Shown: positions 13,405 to 23,410 of the stretch, in pieces
How positions within the stretch are numbered: the stretch's first letter is position 1
How the letters are laid out: every line of letters starts with the position of its first letter
Assembly (NCBI GenBank): GCA_964019155.1
Contig: OZ025239.1
Location: 8,346,763-8,410,762 of the forward strand
Reading direction: 5' to 3'
Source of the DNA: Osedax fenrisi
Lineage: Eukaryota; Annelida; Polychaeta; Sabellida; Siboglinidae
DNA length: 64,000 nt
Notes under the pieces: model-generated
Database searches by the model: none
What the model saw: only the letters and a program-made list of their open reading frames with translations
Told to the model about the DNA's origin: nothing
Translations under genes and position numbers: made by a program

Positions 13405-13450
<46 letters not shown>
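13405..13450. repeat. (TA)n microsatellite; further tracts nearby
   Basis: One of several TA tracts of 30-50 bp in 12.9-14.0 kb (about 12895-12911, 12939-12960, 13207-13240, 13600-13640, 13940-13982). Listed once for the cluster. Confidence 0.9.
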
Positions 13451-13452
<2 letters not shown>

Positions 13453-13594
13453 TATATATTTTTATATATATATTTTATTTATATATTATCGTTTACTAAT
13501 ATACTTCTCGTAATTTCGTAAATAGGTGAATGACCAGACAAGCTTTTGCTTTTTCATTCATCTAGGCTTTTAAGCCAACTCTGAGTATTATTAT

Positions 13595-13643
<49 letters not shown>

Positions 13644-13936
13644 ATACAATTATGCTAAACATTAAGTTATAAAATAAACAATTATTCACAAAATATAGAT
13701 TATTATTATACTTATTACATACCCTTACAAAACACTACTTTTAGATTACTTATAAAGTATATTTCAACTCAAAAAATATCACATAATATAAATAATTATA
13801 ACAAAATCCAGATTAATAAAAAATTAAAATTGAAAAATCATAAAAAATATATTTTCGAATTTTTTAATAACTGCGATATCCCATTAATGAATTATTAATG
13901 AGTTCAATTAATTTTTAGAATTAATATGCTATTATA

Positions 13937-13986
<50 letters not shown>

Positions 13987-14559
13987 TTAATTCTGTTGCA
14001 GTTAATCCTGTACATGTTGATAGAACTCATTAATATTCCTCCTCTAGTTTCTATACTAGACCATTCGAAAGCTTATACTCTAAATTACCATACATATGTG
14101 TCTTATAGCACATACACATATTACCAATATATTACCCACAAATATATTGTATGATTATACATAAGTTTACACACAATGTATATTCTGTATCACTACATCA
14201 TACCTATATAAATAAGTGTACTATATACTATATCTAGTAGAACATTTAACTCGAATCAATAATGTATTTAATAGAATATTATACGCTTTAGTTATATTTG
14301 ATTTCATCTTTACGCTTATTTCTACTGGCCGTCGGATATTTAATATTTTCATAGTTTTATTTTATATTCTCAATCCATTATTTCTAATACGATGTTATAT
14401 TATGATGTGTATAACAAATTGTTATTAACAATGTATTATATTTGTATGTATGTTATATCACTATGATATATTCAGTAGCATACGACATATTCATGTATTA
14501 AGAATAGATTTAGACAGGCTCTTGTCTATACAATTTATATAAATAACTATATTCGGTAG

Positions 14560-14850
<291 letters not shown>

Positions 14851-14986
14851 CAATTATTCGGGCCGTAACTTCTATTAGAACCTAGTACGTTAACTCGCGA
14901 TATACGTGAACAGCCTGCAAAGTAAATCTTACTAACTATGACCTCCCCGAGGGGACCCTAGCAGCCGTCAACAGTATACCCATAGT

Positions 14987-15152
14987 TAGGGGCAGCGCTG
15001 CAACCATGGTGTGTATGTAAAGGGCATCAACAAATCAAAATAAATTTGATGATAAAAGTGGGGGAGGGGGGGGGACCAATACATAGGAGGTACCCCTAGA
15101 TTTTAAAGTGGGGGGGACATATCCCCCCCATCCCCCTGTTGCAACGCCCCTA
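14987..15152. mobile_element. hAT-type MITE, copy 1, with exact 8-bp TSD
   Basis: Starts TAGGGGC and ends GTTGCAACGCCCCTA. It is flanked on both sides by the same 8 bases CCCATAGT (14979-14986 and 15153-15160), the target-site length of hAT transposons. The interior has G runs and C runs (AAAGTGGGGGAGG, ACATATCCCCCCCATCC). A closely related copy is at 29310-29464. It encodes no transposase. Confidence 0.92.
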
Positions 15153-15336
15153 CCCATAGTACACTTATGATGTTTGTAACAGGACAGTTGTTCAGATGGA
15201 CACTCAGTTGATACAGAACGTAGATACAATAGTAGCCTGTCCATGTGTCCATGCTACACGCACACATCACACCCTTACGAGTAACATTACTAGAGCTAAC
15301 CACCTAGTATAGTTCAGGCTACAAGTTAATTCTCTC

Positions 15337-15479
15337 TAAACGGAGTATCCCACTGCCACTACCGGCAACTTACCTGAAATATAGTCACTTTATATCATTA
15401 CATCTCGATAGAACATCGTTTTAAAGTCACTATATTTCTGGCGAGTTGCTGGAAATACGCGTAGTGGGATACCCCCTTA
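15337..15479. mobile_element. MITE family GGGGGTATCCC, copy 2
   Basis: Begins AAACGGAGTATCCCACT and ends AGTGGGATACCCCCTTA. Inside, inverted halves carry CCGGCAACTTACC and GGCGAGTTGCTGG. It shares end and internal motifs with 7196-7440. Confidence 0.8.
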
Positions 15480-17217
15480 ATAGTATAGATAGCACGAAAC
15501 ATATTATATATAGAGGTCATTAATATATATATATATATATGTAATGGATTGAAGTAATGTTCATGAACAGTGTTTTATTATTTTTATTAATTTATATATA
15601 TATATATATATATATATGTATCTTCTATTTTATTACAAAGAATGCTAACACATGAATCATTATTATTATATTACTTTTACTAATATTGTAATCTGTACAT
15701 GAACATATCGGAGGTATCGACCAAATAAAGCCTAGGCTTTCACTGATCCTCCATAGACGTATGATATACATAGTATGTCGTATGTCTATAAACTGATTTC
15801 ATTCATTCATTCATTCATATATATATAACTATAGAATATGTATAGGAAGTATACGAAATAGTAGTAGATAGTTTCAACAAATTGGTATTTAAAAATAAGC
15901 TCAATAAAATAGAAACAACAACTATTAGTCGATGGTTAGCAAATAAAGATATAGACTTATCGAGTAAATAATATCAAATAGTTTACGTATAAAATAATTT
16001 ATTTTTCCCTACATTTATTTCATTATCTAATATAAATAACTATTTACACAAATGTACATATAATTAATCCTATGGCATATGTAAATCTATAATGTTAATA
16101 CATTTATTTATTTTTATTATTAGTTTTATCTCCTGTTTTATGTCAATTTGAATATCTATTTTTTATATTTAATAAATTATATTATTATTATTATTATTAT
16201 TATAATAATACTTAACATATTCATGTGAACATTATAATGAACATAATTTTTAAAACTAAACAACTATTGTTACAACCCATAATTATGATTGATGTTCACG
16301 CGAATTTAGCCAATAAAATACACGATTAAAAACTAATATCATAATATATAAATCACATCAATGATATAGATTGAATATAATACTAGTAAGTATACATATA
16401 TATATAAGTTATCTTTACTCTCTCCGCACAGCATGTTTGATGTTGACAAGGGGAGATGTTCTCATCAGTAATCTATACGATTAATAATGCCATATGATTA
16501 ATAATGAACATCTCGTATTAACAACATGCAATTCAGAATTCAGAGATTATTCGACTATTTGAAACTTCTTTATTACCTTTATTACCTGATATAAGTTTAT
16601 ATAGTATTACAATTATTATTATTATTATTATCATATGAAATATATGTTCATGTAATTTGTACCAATAAATCAGTATATTAAAGGGATATAAATCTAGAAA
16701 CTGACGGACATTATGTGTCGTAAAAGTTTTACAGTAAAACATAGAATTTTGATAGATATCGCAAATTATATCACAATTATTTTTAGTAAATGAAAGATAA
16801 TTAATTATATAATACAAATATCTAACAAAATAAAAAGTGATTTATATAATGTTGTAGTAAATAATCAATGTGATTCGTCCCCCCCCCCCCTTAAGTTATC
16901 AATATTTACTAATATCTACTTTCTAATCGTATAACTATACCCCTATTCTGGTTAATATTTTACTATCGTGGCATCCCTTAATTGTAGTCAGTTGATATCA
17001 ACAGCAGCTAAGTATAACATTTTAATACTATTAATGCATTTTGTTTAGAAACCCTTTTTTCCATTTATTATGTGAAATAATCTATAATATATATATATAT
17101 ACAATGTTATTATTATCATACATTCTATTTACATATTGTATTAATTATTAAATAAACAAACCCATCAACCAATCAACAACCTCCACAACATCATTAACGT
17201 ATCACAACGTTGATTAG

Positions 17218-17358
17218 ATTGAGGACATCAAGCGAGTGAATCAGTTGTGGTCGTCCGACTGCTTTAAACTACGGTCCACTATCTACATTCCGATACCACG
17301 GCCCAGCGACAGCGCAACGCCGTACCTGTCCAGAGACCAGCTGAAACTTACCTCTAAG
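17218..17358 (+). CDS. LYSMD1/2: LYSMD exon 2: second half of LysM domain
   Basis: 47 codons after acceptor TGATTAG. The sequence IEDIKRVNQLWSSDCFKLRS, then TIYIPIP, supplies the second half of the LysM domain. It has the expected I.RVN.LW helix and the L...YIP strand that follow GVT in exon 1. Both exon ends are phase 0, so joining to exon 1 keeps the frame. The remaining residues (RPSDSATPYLSRDQLKLTSK) form a hydrophilic linker. The donor is the weak GTTCAC; read-through meets TAG two codons later. GC is about half by eye, clearly above exon 1. The splice through the middle of the domain and the phase match make the model strong. Confidence 0.92.
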
Positions 17359-17403
17359 GTTCACTAGGGTATGACTAACGCACTGACAGCCTAGTCCATC
17401 GGA

Positions 17404-18008
17404 CTCCCCATACCCCCTATACACTATCTCCCCATACCCCCTATACACTATCTCCCCATACCCCCCTATACACTATGTACCCATACCCCCTATACACTAT
17501 GTCCCCATACCCCCCTATACACTATATACCCATACCGCCTATACACTATCTCCCCATACCCCCCTATACACTATCTCCCCATACCCCTCTATACATTATG
17601 TCCCCATACCCCCCCTATACACTATGTCCCCATACCCCCCTATACACTATATACCCATACCGCCTATACACTATCTCCCCATACCCCTCTATACACTATC
17701 TCCCCATACCCCCCTATACACTATCTCCCCATACCCCCCTATACATTATGTCCCCATACCCCCCCTATACACTATGTCCCCATACCCCCCTATACACTAT
17801 CTCCCCATACCCCCCTATACACTATCTCCCCATACCCCCCTATACATTATGTCCCCATACCCCCCCTATACACTATGTCCCCATACCCCCTATACACTAT
17901 ATACCCATACCGCCTATACACTATCTCCCCATACCCCCCTATACACTATATACCCATACCACCTATACACTAACTCCCCATACCCCCCCCATACACTATG
18001 TCCCCATA
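17404..18008. repeat. C-rich minisatellite, about 25 units of 22-25 bp
   Basis: Units approximate CCATACCCCCCTATACACTA plus TCTCC, with two main variants (TATGTCCCC, TATATACCC), some arranged as higher-order groups. It lies in LYSMD intron 2. Both long plus-strand frames (repeats of YTLSPHTP) are translations of the array, not genes. Confidence 0.95.
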
Positions 18009-18478
18009 ACTAAATAAATCTGTTATTAGTAATTCAATAGTGTACATCAAGCTGAACACAAAGGATAGTAGGACACTTAATGTATTTAGTTGACAGTAAT
18101 GAAAGTGTCTTTAAATTAGGTCACAAGTGTTGTGACCACATTGTCTCTTGTGTATTGACCTACATTCATGTAATAACCAGCATTGAAACATTGCCTACTG
18201 TTGACACTGGTTACAACTGGTGATCAATGGGTGTGTGTCTTCTCTGTTCACTGCTGCATAAATAACCACTCTATTTCTCTCTAACATAACATTACAATTT
18301 ACTAGTATTTTTAATTAGATAATACTCAGATTAGTTCATCGTATTAAATCAGAGTGAGCCCAGATAGATATAGAAGTTCACTGAACTTATCATTGAGATA
18401 ATTCTACCCATCGACCTATAATAACATCACCTCATATCGTTATCATCGCTAACCTCCATATACTGACTATTACCACCA

Positions 18479-18653
18479 GATACCCCCCCACCCACCTTAA
18501 CAATATCGAGATAGTATCAACTTTTCATCAACCCCCCCCCCTCTATTCTAGACTAAGACGAAAGCTAGATACCCCCCACCCACCTTAACAATATCGAGAT
18601 AGTATCAACTTTTCATGAACGCCCCCCTCTATTCTAGACTAAGACGAAAGCTA
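18479..18653. repeat. 88-bp tandem duplication ending at LYSMD exon 3 acceptor region
   Basis: Copies at 18479-18567 and 18568-18653 share GATACCCCCCACCCACC, CAATATCGAGATAGTATC and CTCTATTCTAGACTAAGACG. Each carries a pyrimidine tract followed by AG. The second copy abuts exon 3 and provides a potential acceptor at 18643. Confidence 0.9.
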
Positions 18654-18679
18654 GATGCCCGTCTCCCCCCGAACTGGAG

Positions 18680-18762
18680 ACGTCTGCAGACTACTTGAGC
18701 CGGTTTGACTCGTCGCTAGCCCTGATCAAGACCAGCGTCGACAGACTGCAGGAGAACTCTGA
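18680..18762 (+). CDS. LYSMD1/2: LYSMD exon 3: C-terminal helical segment
   Basis: Frame TSADYLSRFDSSLALIKTSV, then DRLQENS, ending in the first two bases of an Asp codon. It resembles the conserved S..DFL..LD..I..S motif downstream of the LysM domain in LYSMD1/2. Phase 0 at its 5' end fits exon 2. The donor GTTAGC leaves phase 2, which fits exon 4. An alternative in-frame acceptor at 18643 (CTAAG) would add twelve residues including CPSPPELE. Reading past the donor gives only a few residues before a stop in the adjacent minisatellite. Confidence 0.75.
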
Positions 18763-18767
18763 GTTAG

Positions 18768-18966
18768 CCTCACTTTGCCCTACTTAGCCCCTATTGTCTT
18801 ACTTAGCCCCTTTGCCCTACTTAGCCCCTATTGTCTTACTTAGCCTCTATTATCTTACTTAACCCCTTTGCCCTACTTAGCCCCTATTGTCTTACTTGGC
18901 CCCTTTGCCCTACTTAGCCCCTTTTCCCTACTTAGCCCCTTTGCCCTACTTAGCCTCTATTATCTA
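18768..18966. repeat. Minisatellite of TTAGCCCCTTTGCCCTAC-type units
   Basis: About ten or eleven 17-19-bp units with alternating CCTTTGCCCTACTTAG and CCTATTGTCTTACTTAG forms. It lies immediately after the LYSMD exon 3 donor. The core ACTTAGCCCC is shared, in reverse complement, with the array at 34793-34910. Confidence 0.9.
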
Positions 18967-19658
18967 CTACTGATGAACCCCTATCGTCAGTTCATTAAAC
19001 TTCACCTTTATAGTGTCGTTATTATAAACAAAAATCCAATATCAGCGATGGAAATAAATATGTATTTGTATTTAAGGGAACCTCTACCGATTACGAAAGA
19101 AATTGGTGCATTTATTTGCATTAATAGTATTAATTTAATACTAATATCATAATTGTTAACTATGACTTCTTAGTTTTAAAACTAAAAGTTATTTAAAATT
19201 ATGAAATAAATGATCGTATTGATTGTAATTATCATTAAAAGATATTTATAAATAAGCAGCTAATAATACAAAATAAATGAATATAGGTCAATATATTTAT
19301 TTATAAATATTAACATTTTTTAAAATATAAATTATTTGAAATAATGAATATACTGCATATATTTGACCAATTTAAAAAATTCAAAATTACATTATTTAGT
19401 ATATAATTCTTGTTTATGTGCTTATAATATGATGTGTAGGTAATGATTTTACATTCAATGAAAGTATGATATAATGATGCTATTGATCATATGATATGAT
19501 CATTTTAATTTTATTTATATATTAACATTCTGATTAATCATATTAACTTCATAATTTATACTTGTATGTACTACATACTATGTAATACATTTATATTATA
19601 TATATATATATAAGTACAAATTAAATTATTTATAATTATTAAATAAATTAATAATTTT

Positions 19659-19700
<42 letters not shown>

Positions 19701-19701
<1 letters not shown>

Positions 19702-19740
19702 CACAAGAAGTAGGACGCAGGTTCAAGCCTAGTCCGGTGT
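19701..19740 (+). mobile_element. SINE A head fragment
   Basis: CACAAGAAGTAGGACGCAGG followed by TTCAAGCCTAGTCCGG closely matches the B-box end of the SINE A head at 44930. The SINE body is absent. It sits at the end of a (TA)n tract, so it is probably a truncated relic. Confidence 0.6.
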
Positions 19741-20068
19741 TTTATTTAAAAATTATCCTGTTTAAAAATTACAATTTAAAAAAATAAGGACATACGTGTC
19801 CTTAATAAATTTATTAAAATTAATAATATTAAATTTGAAATAAAATTAAGGACAACATGTCATTAATATACTTTTTAAAGGTTATTTGAAATAAAATTAT
19901 ATTAATATATGTCTAATATATATTATAAAACTATTTGGATATTTTATTTTTTTAAATGATAATACATTTTATAATTATATGTTTGATATATTCATCTAAT
20001 TAAATTACACGGATTAATTATATATATATAATAATAATAATATTTATTTATTGAATCTCATATATATA

Positions 20069-20262
20069 TTGAATACAATACAAATATCGGATACAAATGG
20101 ACCCCTCAATAAGTCATAGACTTGTACATATTATAAATAACTGTGAGGGGCCCCCAGAAAATACCATACAAATAGTAACATTTTTTTTCTTGTGTTTTGA
20201 TTTATCGTTTATTAAGCTCTTGATAAACACAAGAGAAAAACAAGAACTGCTTGGAGTCAAAC
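20069..20262 (-). mobile_element. SINE B, copy 2 (head truncated)
   Basis: Matches the body at 12959-13140, including GACCCCTCAATAAGTCATAG and TTGATAAACACAAG. The match stops just inside the B box (GTTTGACTCC on the minus strand), where a (TA)n tract begins. Confidence 0.75.
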
Positions 20263-20726
20263 TTTTATATATATATATATATATATATTAATACACATCT
20301 TAATAAGTACATATTCAAAATGATATACATATGGTTATGTTTATATATATATATATTTATATAGCTATAACGTTCCATTGTAATCATATATTAGCCAGTA
20401 ACTAGATAAATAAATAAATTATATTGAAATTATTAATATAATGCATTCACTGATTATAAAATTTAAAAATTATTAACCAACTGTAAATATGAAATTCATT
20501 ATTTACATTATAATAAGGAGTATTTAATTTTATATTATAATTATATTTCAGATTTTTGATTAATTTAAAAACTATATCAATAATATAATATATGCTCATA
20601 ATAATATATAACTGTAAATATCTATAATTAAAGTATATTACTATAGGAAAATAGACGTGGATCTTGACATGTCGCTAGAATTTATTTATTAAATAAACAT
20701 ATATGTAATAAGATTCACCCACTGTG

Positions 20727-20780
20727 TATAATATCAAGACCTCCTATAATCTTGAGGTTATAGGAGGTCTTGATAATATA
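20727..20780. repeat. Long hairpin TATCAAGACCTCCTATAA
   Basis: Arms of about 23 bases with one mismatch are separated by TCTTGAGG. A related sequence (CAAGACCT ... AGGAGGTCTTG) lies at 31015-31051. Confidence 0.85.
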
Positions 20781-21042
20781 TACCTAGTTACTAGTTTAAA
20801 CGTATCATTATTAAGCGATCTAATTCGTGCATACACGATATCATATTCACTATCACAACCTATGCCTATCACATCATATAATAATGATATTATATTTAAT
20901 AATATTTTGAATATGTACCTATTACGATTTTTGTATATCAATATAATTAAACCGTGTAAACTAATTAGATTAATTTATATATCAATAATATAGATATACA
21001 ATATACTACCTCCACTACTAACACACATACACGTGCTCACAG

Positions 21043-21184
21043 TTTCCATGAGGACTACGTGGAGCCCCATCCGCGCCCCGACAACACCACAGACAATGAG
21101 AGGGTATACATCTCTCCGATGACTAACTCTTCCAGCGAGCCTTGGTCGAATCACTCTAGACACGACGACATCTTTCAATTGTAA
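21043..21184 (+). CDS. LYSMD1/2: LYSMD exon 4: C-terminus and stop
   Basis: After acceptor TGCTCACAG, one base completes the split Asp codon from exon 3 and the frame reads FHEDYVEPHPRPDN, then ERVYISPMTNSSSEPWSNHS, to SRHDDIFQL and TAA. The acidic-IF-x-L ending resembles the C-terminal end I recall for LYSMD1. The phase agreement with exon 3 supports the join. The assembled protein is about 179 residues (191 with the alternative exon 3 acceptor), in the normal size range for the family. The serine-rich tail could be phosphorylated. The minus-strand frame over the same bases is a shadow. Confidence 0.8.
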
Positions 21185-21473
21185 CCACCACCACCGTCAC
21201 CCCAACCTCCCCACCCCCCACCCACCCTCCCCCGCCGCCACCACTGCCAATGTAGCAGCGACACGATCCTTTTACTCAAAATTCATTTAGTATTAGATTT
21301 TATTTTACGATTTCACTCCGAGCCCCCCTACCACTACGCGCCCCCCACCCCTAACGCCATCTTAAAAGCAATACCTGCGTATAGTATTTATATTTTTTAA
21401 TCATAAGTTTCATAGCGGAGGCGAAAGTACGTCATTATTATAAGTAATTATGTATTTATCATGCAATCATTCG

Positions 21474-21479
21474 AATAAA
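21474..21479 (+). terminator. Candidate poly(A) signal AATAAA for LYSMD
   Basis: First AATAAA downstream of the LYSMD stop, about 290 bp away. Confidence 0.5.
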
Positions 21480-21504
21480 ATGTCAACAAATGAAATGCGT
21501 AATG

Positions 21505-21510
21505 TTTATT
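21505..21510 (-). terminator. Candidate poly(A) signal AATAAA for CUB-sushi gene (long tail)
   Basis: TTTATT on the plus strand, about 220 bp beyond the stop at 21729. It lies 25 bp from the opposite-strand signal of LYSMD. Confidence 0.5.
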
Positions 21511-21728
21511 ATTATATAATAGTTATCATCTCGTGGAAGTTATTATTATCTCGCTATAAAACACACGTGGAAATAAAAAATATCTCTCACACACGCACAC
21601 ACATATACACGCATACACTGACGCGCGCGCATACACCTGTTTACCTAAAGATTACTGCAATGTTACGCGTGTATCGCACACTAGATCGCCACTATCGAAT
21701 CGTCACGGTCGTAACTAGGGGGCGTGGC

Positions 21729-22041
21729 CTATTTCGTATCCAGTTTGAAGTAGAACGGCGCGAAATCAGCCGCCGCCGTCGACGTAGTGCGTACGGTCGA
21801 CGAGGCAGCCGTACAGCAGTGGGTTAGGGTGGAGTTGACGGCGTAGGGTACCCCCCCCACAGTCTCGGAAGAGAGGTGGTGCTGGTGGGGGTGGTGGTGG
21901 GGCGTCGGTAACGCTCGACCCCGCATCGTCTGACACAGATCCGTGATGTCGGTGTCGGCGGTGTGTTTACTGGCGCCGTCTTCTGATTGGTCAACGTCGC
22001 GCAGGTAGAACGAGCTCCTCGAGTGTAGCATCTTACGGCGT
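21729..22041 (-). CDS. CUB-sushi membrane protein, last exon: cytoplasmic tail
   Basis: A very strong acceptor (CTCTCTACCCCCCTAG) is followed by one base completing a Lys codon, then RRKMLHSRSSFYLRDVDQSE and on to DTK and stop, 103 residues in all. Joined to the transmembrane exon it yields the basic stop-transfer cluster KKRRK right after the membrane helix. The tail is S/T-rich with a histidine-rich stretch (PTPHHHPHQHHLSSE) and a tyrosine near the end (FAPFYFKLDTK). No catalytic domain is visible. The frame also continues upstream of the acceptor to 22100, but that part is pyrimidine-tract translation. No family name is assigned. Confidence 0.8.
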
Positions 22042-22787
22042 CTAGGGGGGTAGAGAGGGGGTGTGGAGAGGGGGCTGGGGTAACGTACGTAACGGAACAA
22101 TGGGATAACGCATAATGTAATATATGTAACGTATATAATGATGAGTTTATTTATTGAATCGTGTATACGAATAGATGATACGAATTGTATTTGGTATTAA
22201 TACACGTTTATTTGAAATATTTAGTTATTTATTAATGTAGAAAATTTGTACCTACGACTTTGTAAATATATACAACATTTTATATATTTTAACTGAAATT
22301 AACGAGATATGAACAAAGGAAATTGAAACGGTATGGAATAAAGTAACTATATTTTAAATATTACTATCGATTAAAGTTAATATATATATATTTATATATT
22401 AATAAATTTTATTAAAATTATTAATAGATTAATTAATAAATTTAACAAAATAGAAAATTAATAGTAAGTCAATATAGGTTTGAAAATAAGCTAATATAAC
22501 TATAATAGAATAAATCGAAAATATTCACATTTTAAATTATATGAATCTTGAATTGCTAGGAGATATCATTGACACACTAAAGTAGTCTAGCTCCGGGGTC
22601 TAGATTTGTTATAAATAATCTACAATTTAATCACATTTGACAATAAAACAGATTATCGAAATGAATCGGGAATTGGTAATCATTCAAGTAAACTAATTTA
22701 TGTTACGTAAGAATAAGCCCATTGTATAAGTATTTATATTCACACATATAGTACTCATGACGGGTAATATAATTATAATAATAATTA

Positions 22788-22793
22788 TTTATT
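22788..22793 (-). terminator. Candidate intronic poly(A) signal AATAAA
   Basis: Located just after the short-tail stop codon; see the short-tail entry. Confidence 0.45.
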
Positions 22794-22816
22794 AAAAGTT
22801 TCGTTTACAATATATA

Positions 22817-22886
22817 TTAAATATTCGGTTTCTTTTGACTTATAAAGTGGTCTTCGAATAATACGGGGGCGCGTGTGTTTACTAAC
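22817..22886 (-). CDS. Alternative short cytoplasmic tail (read-through of TM exon)
   Basis: If the donor at 22886 is not used, the frame continues from the membrane helix as LVNTRAPVLFEDHFISQKKP, then NI and stop. An AATAAA (minus strand, 22793-22788) follows about 24 bp later. This is what intronic polyadenylation would produce: a 22-residue tail instead of about 103. It is equally possible that this is simply intron. The uninterrupted frame is short enough to arise by chance, but the closely placed poly(A) signal raises interest. Confidence 0.45.
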
Positions 22887-23052
22887 TTTTTGAGCAGCGT
22901 CATCACCACAAACAGTAGAATAACACCTATGGACACTCCTAAAGCGACGCCCATCGTCACTATGAGCAGCATACCGAACGGAAGGCGTCGGTTACCGATG
23001 ATCATGTCCTTTAGGTTCCAGGCGTACGCGTCCCTCCGTTCCAGAGATACAG
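22887..23052 (-). CDS. CUB-sushi membrane protein: transmembrane exon
   Basis: Acceptor CTGCAG, then two bases completing a Thr codon and VSLERRDAYAWNLKDMIIGN. A hydrophobic helix of about 25 residues follows (MLLIVTMGVALGVSIGVILL and FVVMTLL). The exon ends in phase 2 at donor GTTAGT, with two bases of a Lys codon. Its phase-1 start matches the phase-1 end of the sushi exon upstream, so the sushi domain is followed by a short membrane-proximal stalk and the membrane span. An ATG in the middle of this exon gives an open frame but is internal. Confidence 0.85.
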
Positions 23053-23126
23053 CTGCAGACGTTACGGTATAGTTATAGTATACAGCAAAGCGCTAATGTA
23101 GTTCTATCGAAACTAAACTTAAAAAA

Positions 23127-23410
23127 CTGCCTGTGTGGCTCAGTGGCTAAGGCGTCACAAGCAGTAGGACACGGCTTCGGAGGTCTCGTCCGGACCATTA
23201 ATTAATTTTATAAAATTGGTCTTAAAATATTATTTAGAAGTGAACTTATATAATTGTGTATAAATAAATGATCGGCTCTCGTTAAAACCATAGATGCCTT
23301 AACATGAGAGCGGCTTCGAAGGGACATTAGAGTCATATATGGTTATAAGTGAAAACTTCATCTAAGTTCCTGGATGGGATGAAAGGAATCCACCAAATAA
23401 AAATAACAAA
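23127..23410 (+). mobile_element. SINE A, copy 1
   Basis: tRNA-derived head with an A-box-like region TGGCTCAGTGGCTAAGG and a degraded B-box region, ending CTCGTCCGGACC. The body is shared with 44930-45222, including AATGATCGGCTCTCGTTAAA and GAGCGGCTTCGAAGGGACAT. The tail is CACCAAATAAAAATAACAAA. Confidence 0.88.

Larger units (their letters stand above)
21185..21728. other. Convergent 3' UTRs of the two main genes
   Basis: The sequence after the LYSMD stop is C-rich (CCACC runs, 21185-21240), then mixed. It includes AATAAA signals for both strands and an ACACAC tract at about 21585-21620. The plus-strand frame running 21450-21827 is H/T/R-rich and overlaps the opposite gene, so I treat it as spurious. 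Confidence 0.6.
22042..22886 (-). other. Last intron; contains an alternative 3' end
   Basis: Donor GTTAGT at 22886-22881, acceptor TAG at 22044-22042. The first 70 bases are coding if the donor is skipped (next entry). The rest is AT-rich without further exons. Confidence 0.6.

Noticed and set aside
16433..16470. Short exon after CTCTCTCCGCACAG
   Set aside because: Inserting it between LYSMD exons 1 and 2 would add a stop and break the LysM domain.
17475..18017. 180-residue proline/tyrosine-rich open frame
   Set aside because: It is a direct translation of the C-rich minisatellite; other frames of the array are open too.
20975..21178. Minus-strand 67-residue frame opposite LYSMD exon 4
   Set aside because: Antisense shadow; the plus strand has the phase-matched C-terminus.
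21450..21827. 125-residue plus-strand protein
   Set aside because: H/T/R-rich composition from ACAC tracts, overlapping the 3' UTRs and the opposite tail exon.
22817..23005. Stand-alone 62-residue membrane microprotein
   Set aside because: The ATG is internal to a longer frame that starts at a splice acceptor and matches the sushi exon phase; kept only as an alternative tail.
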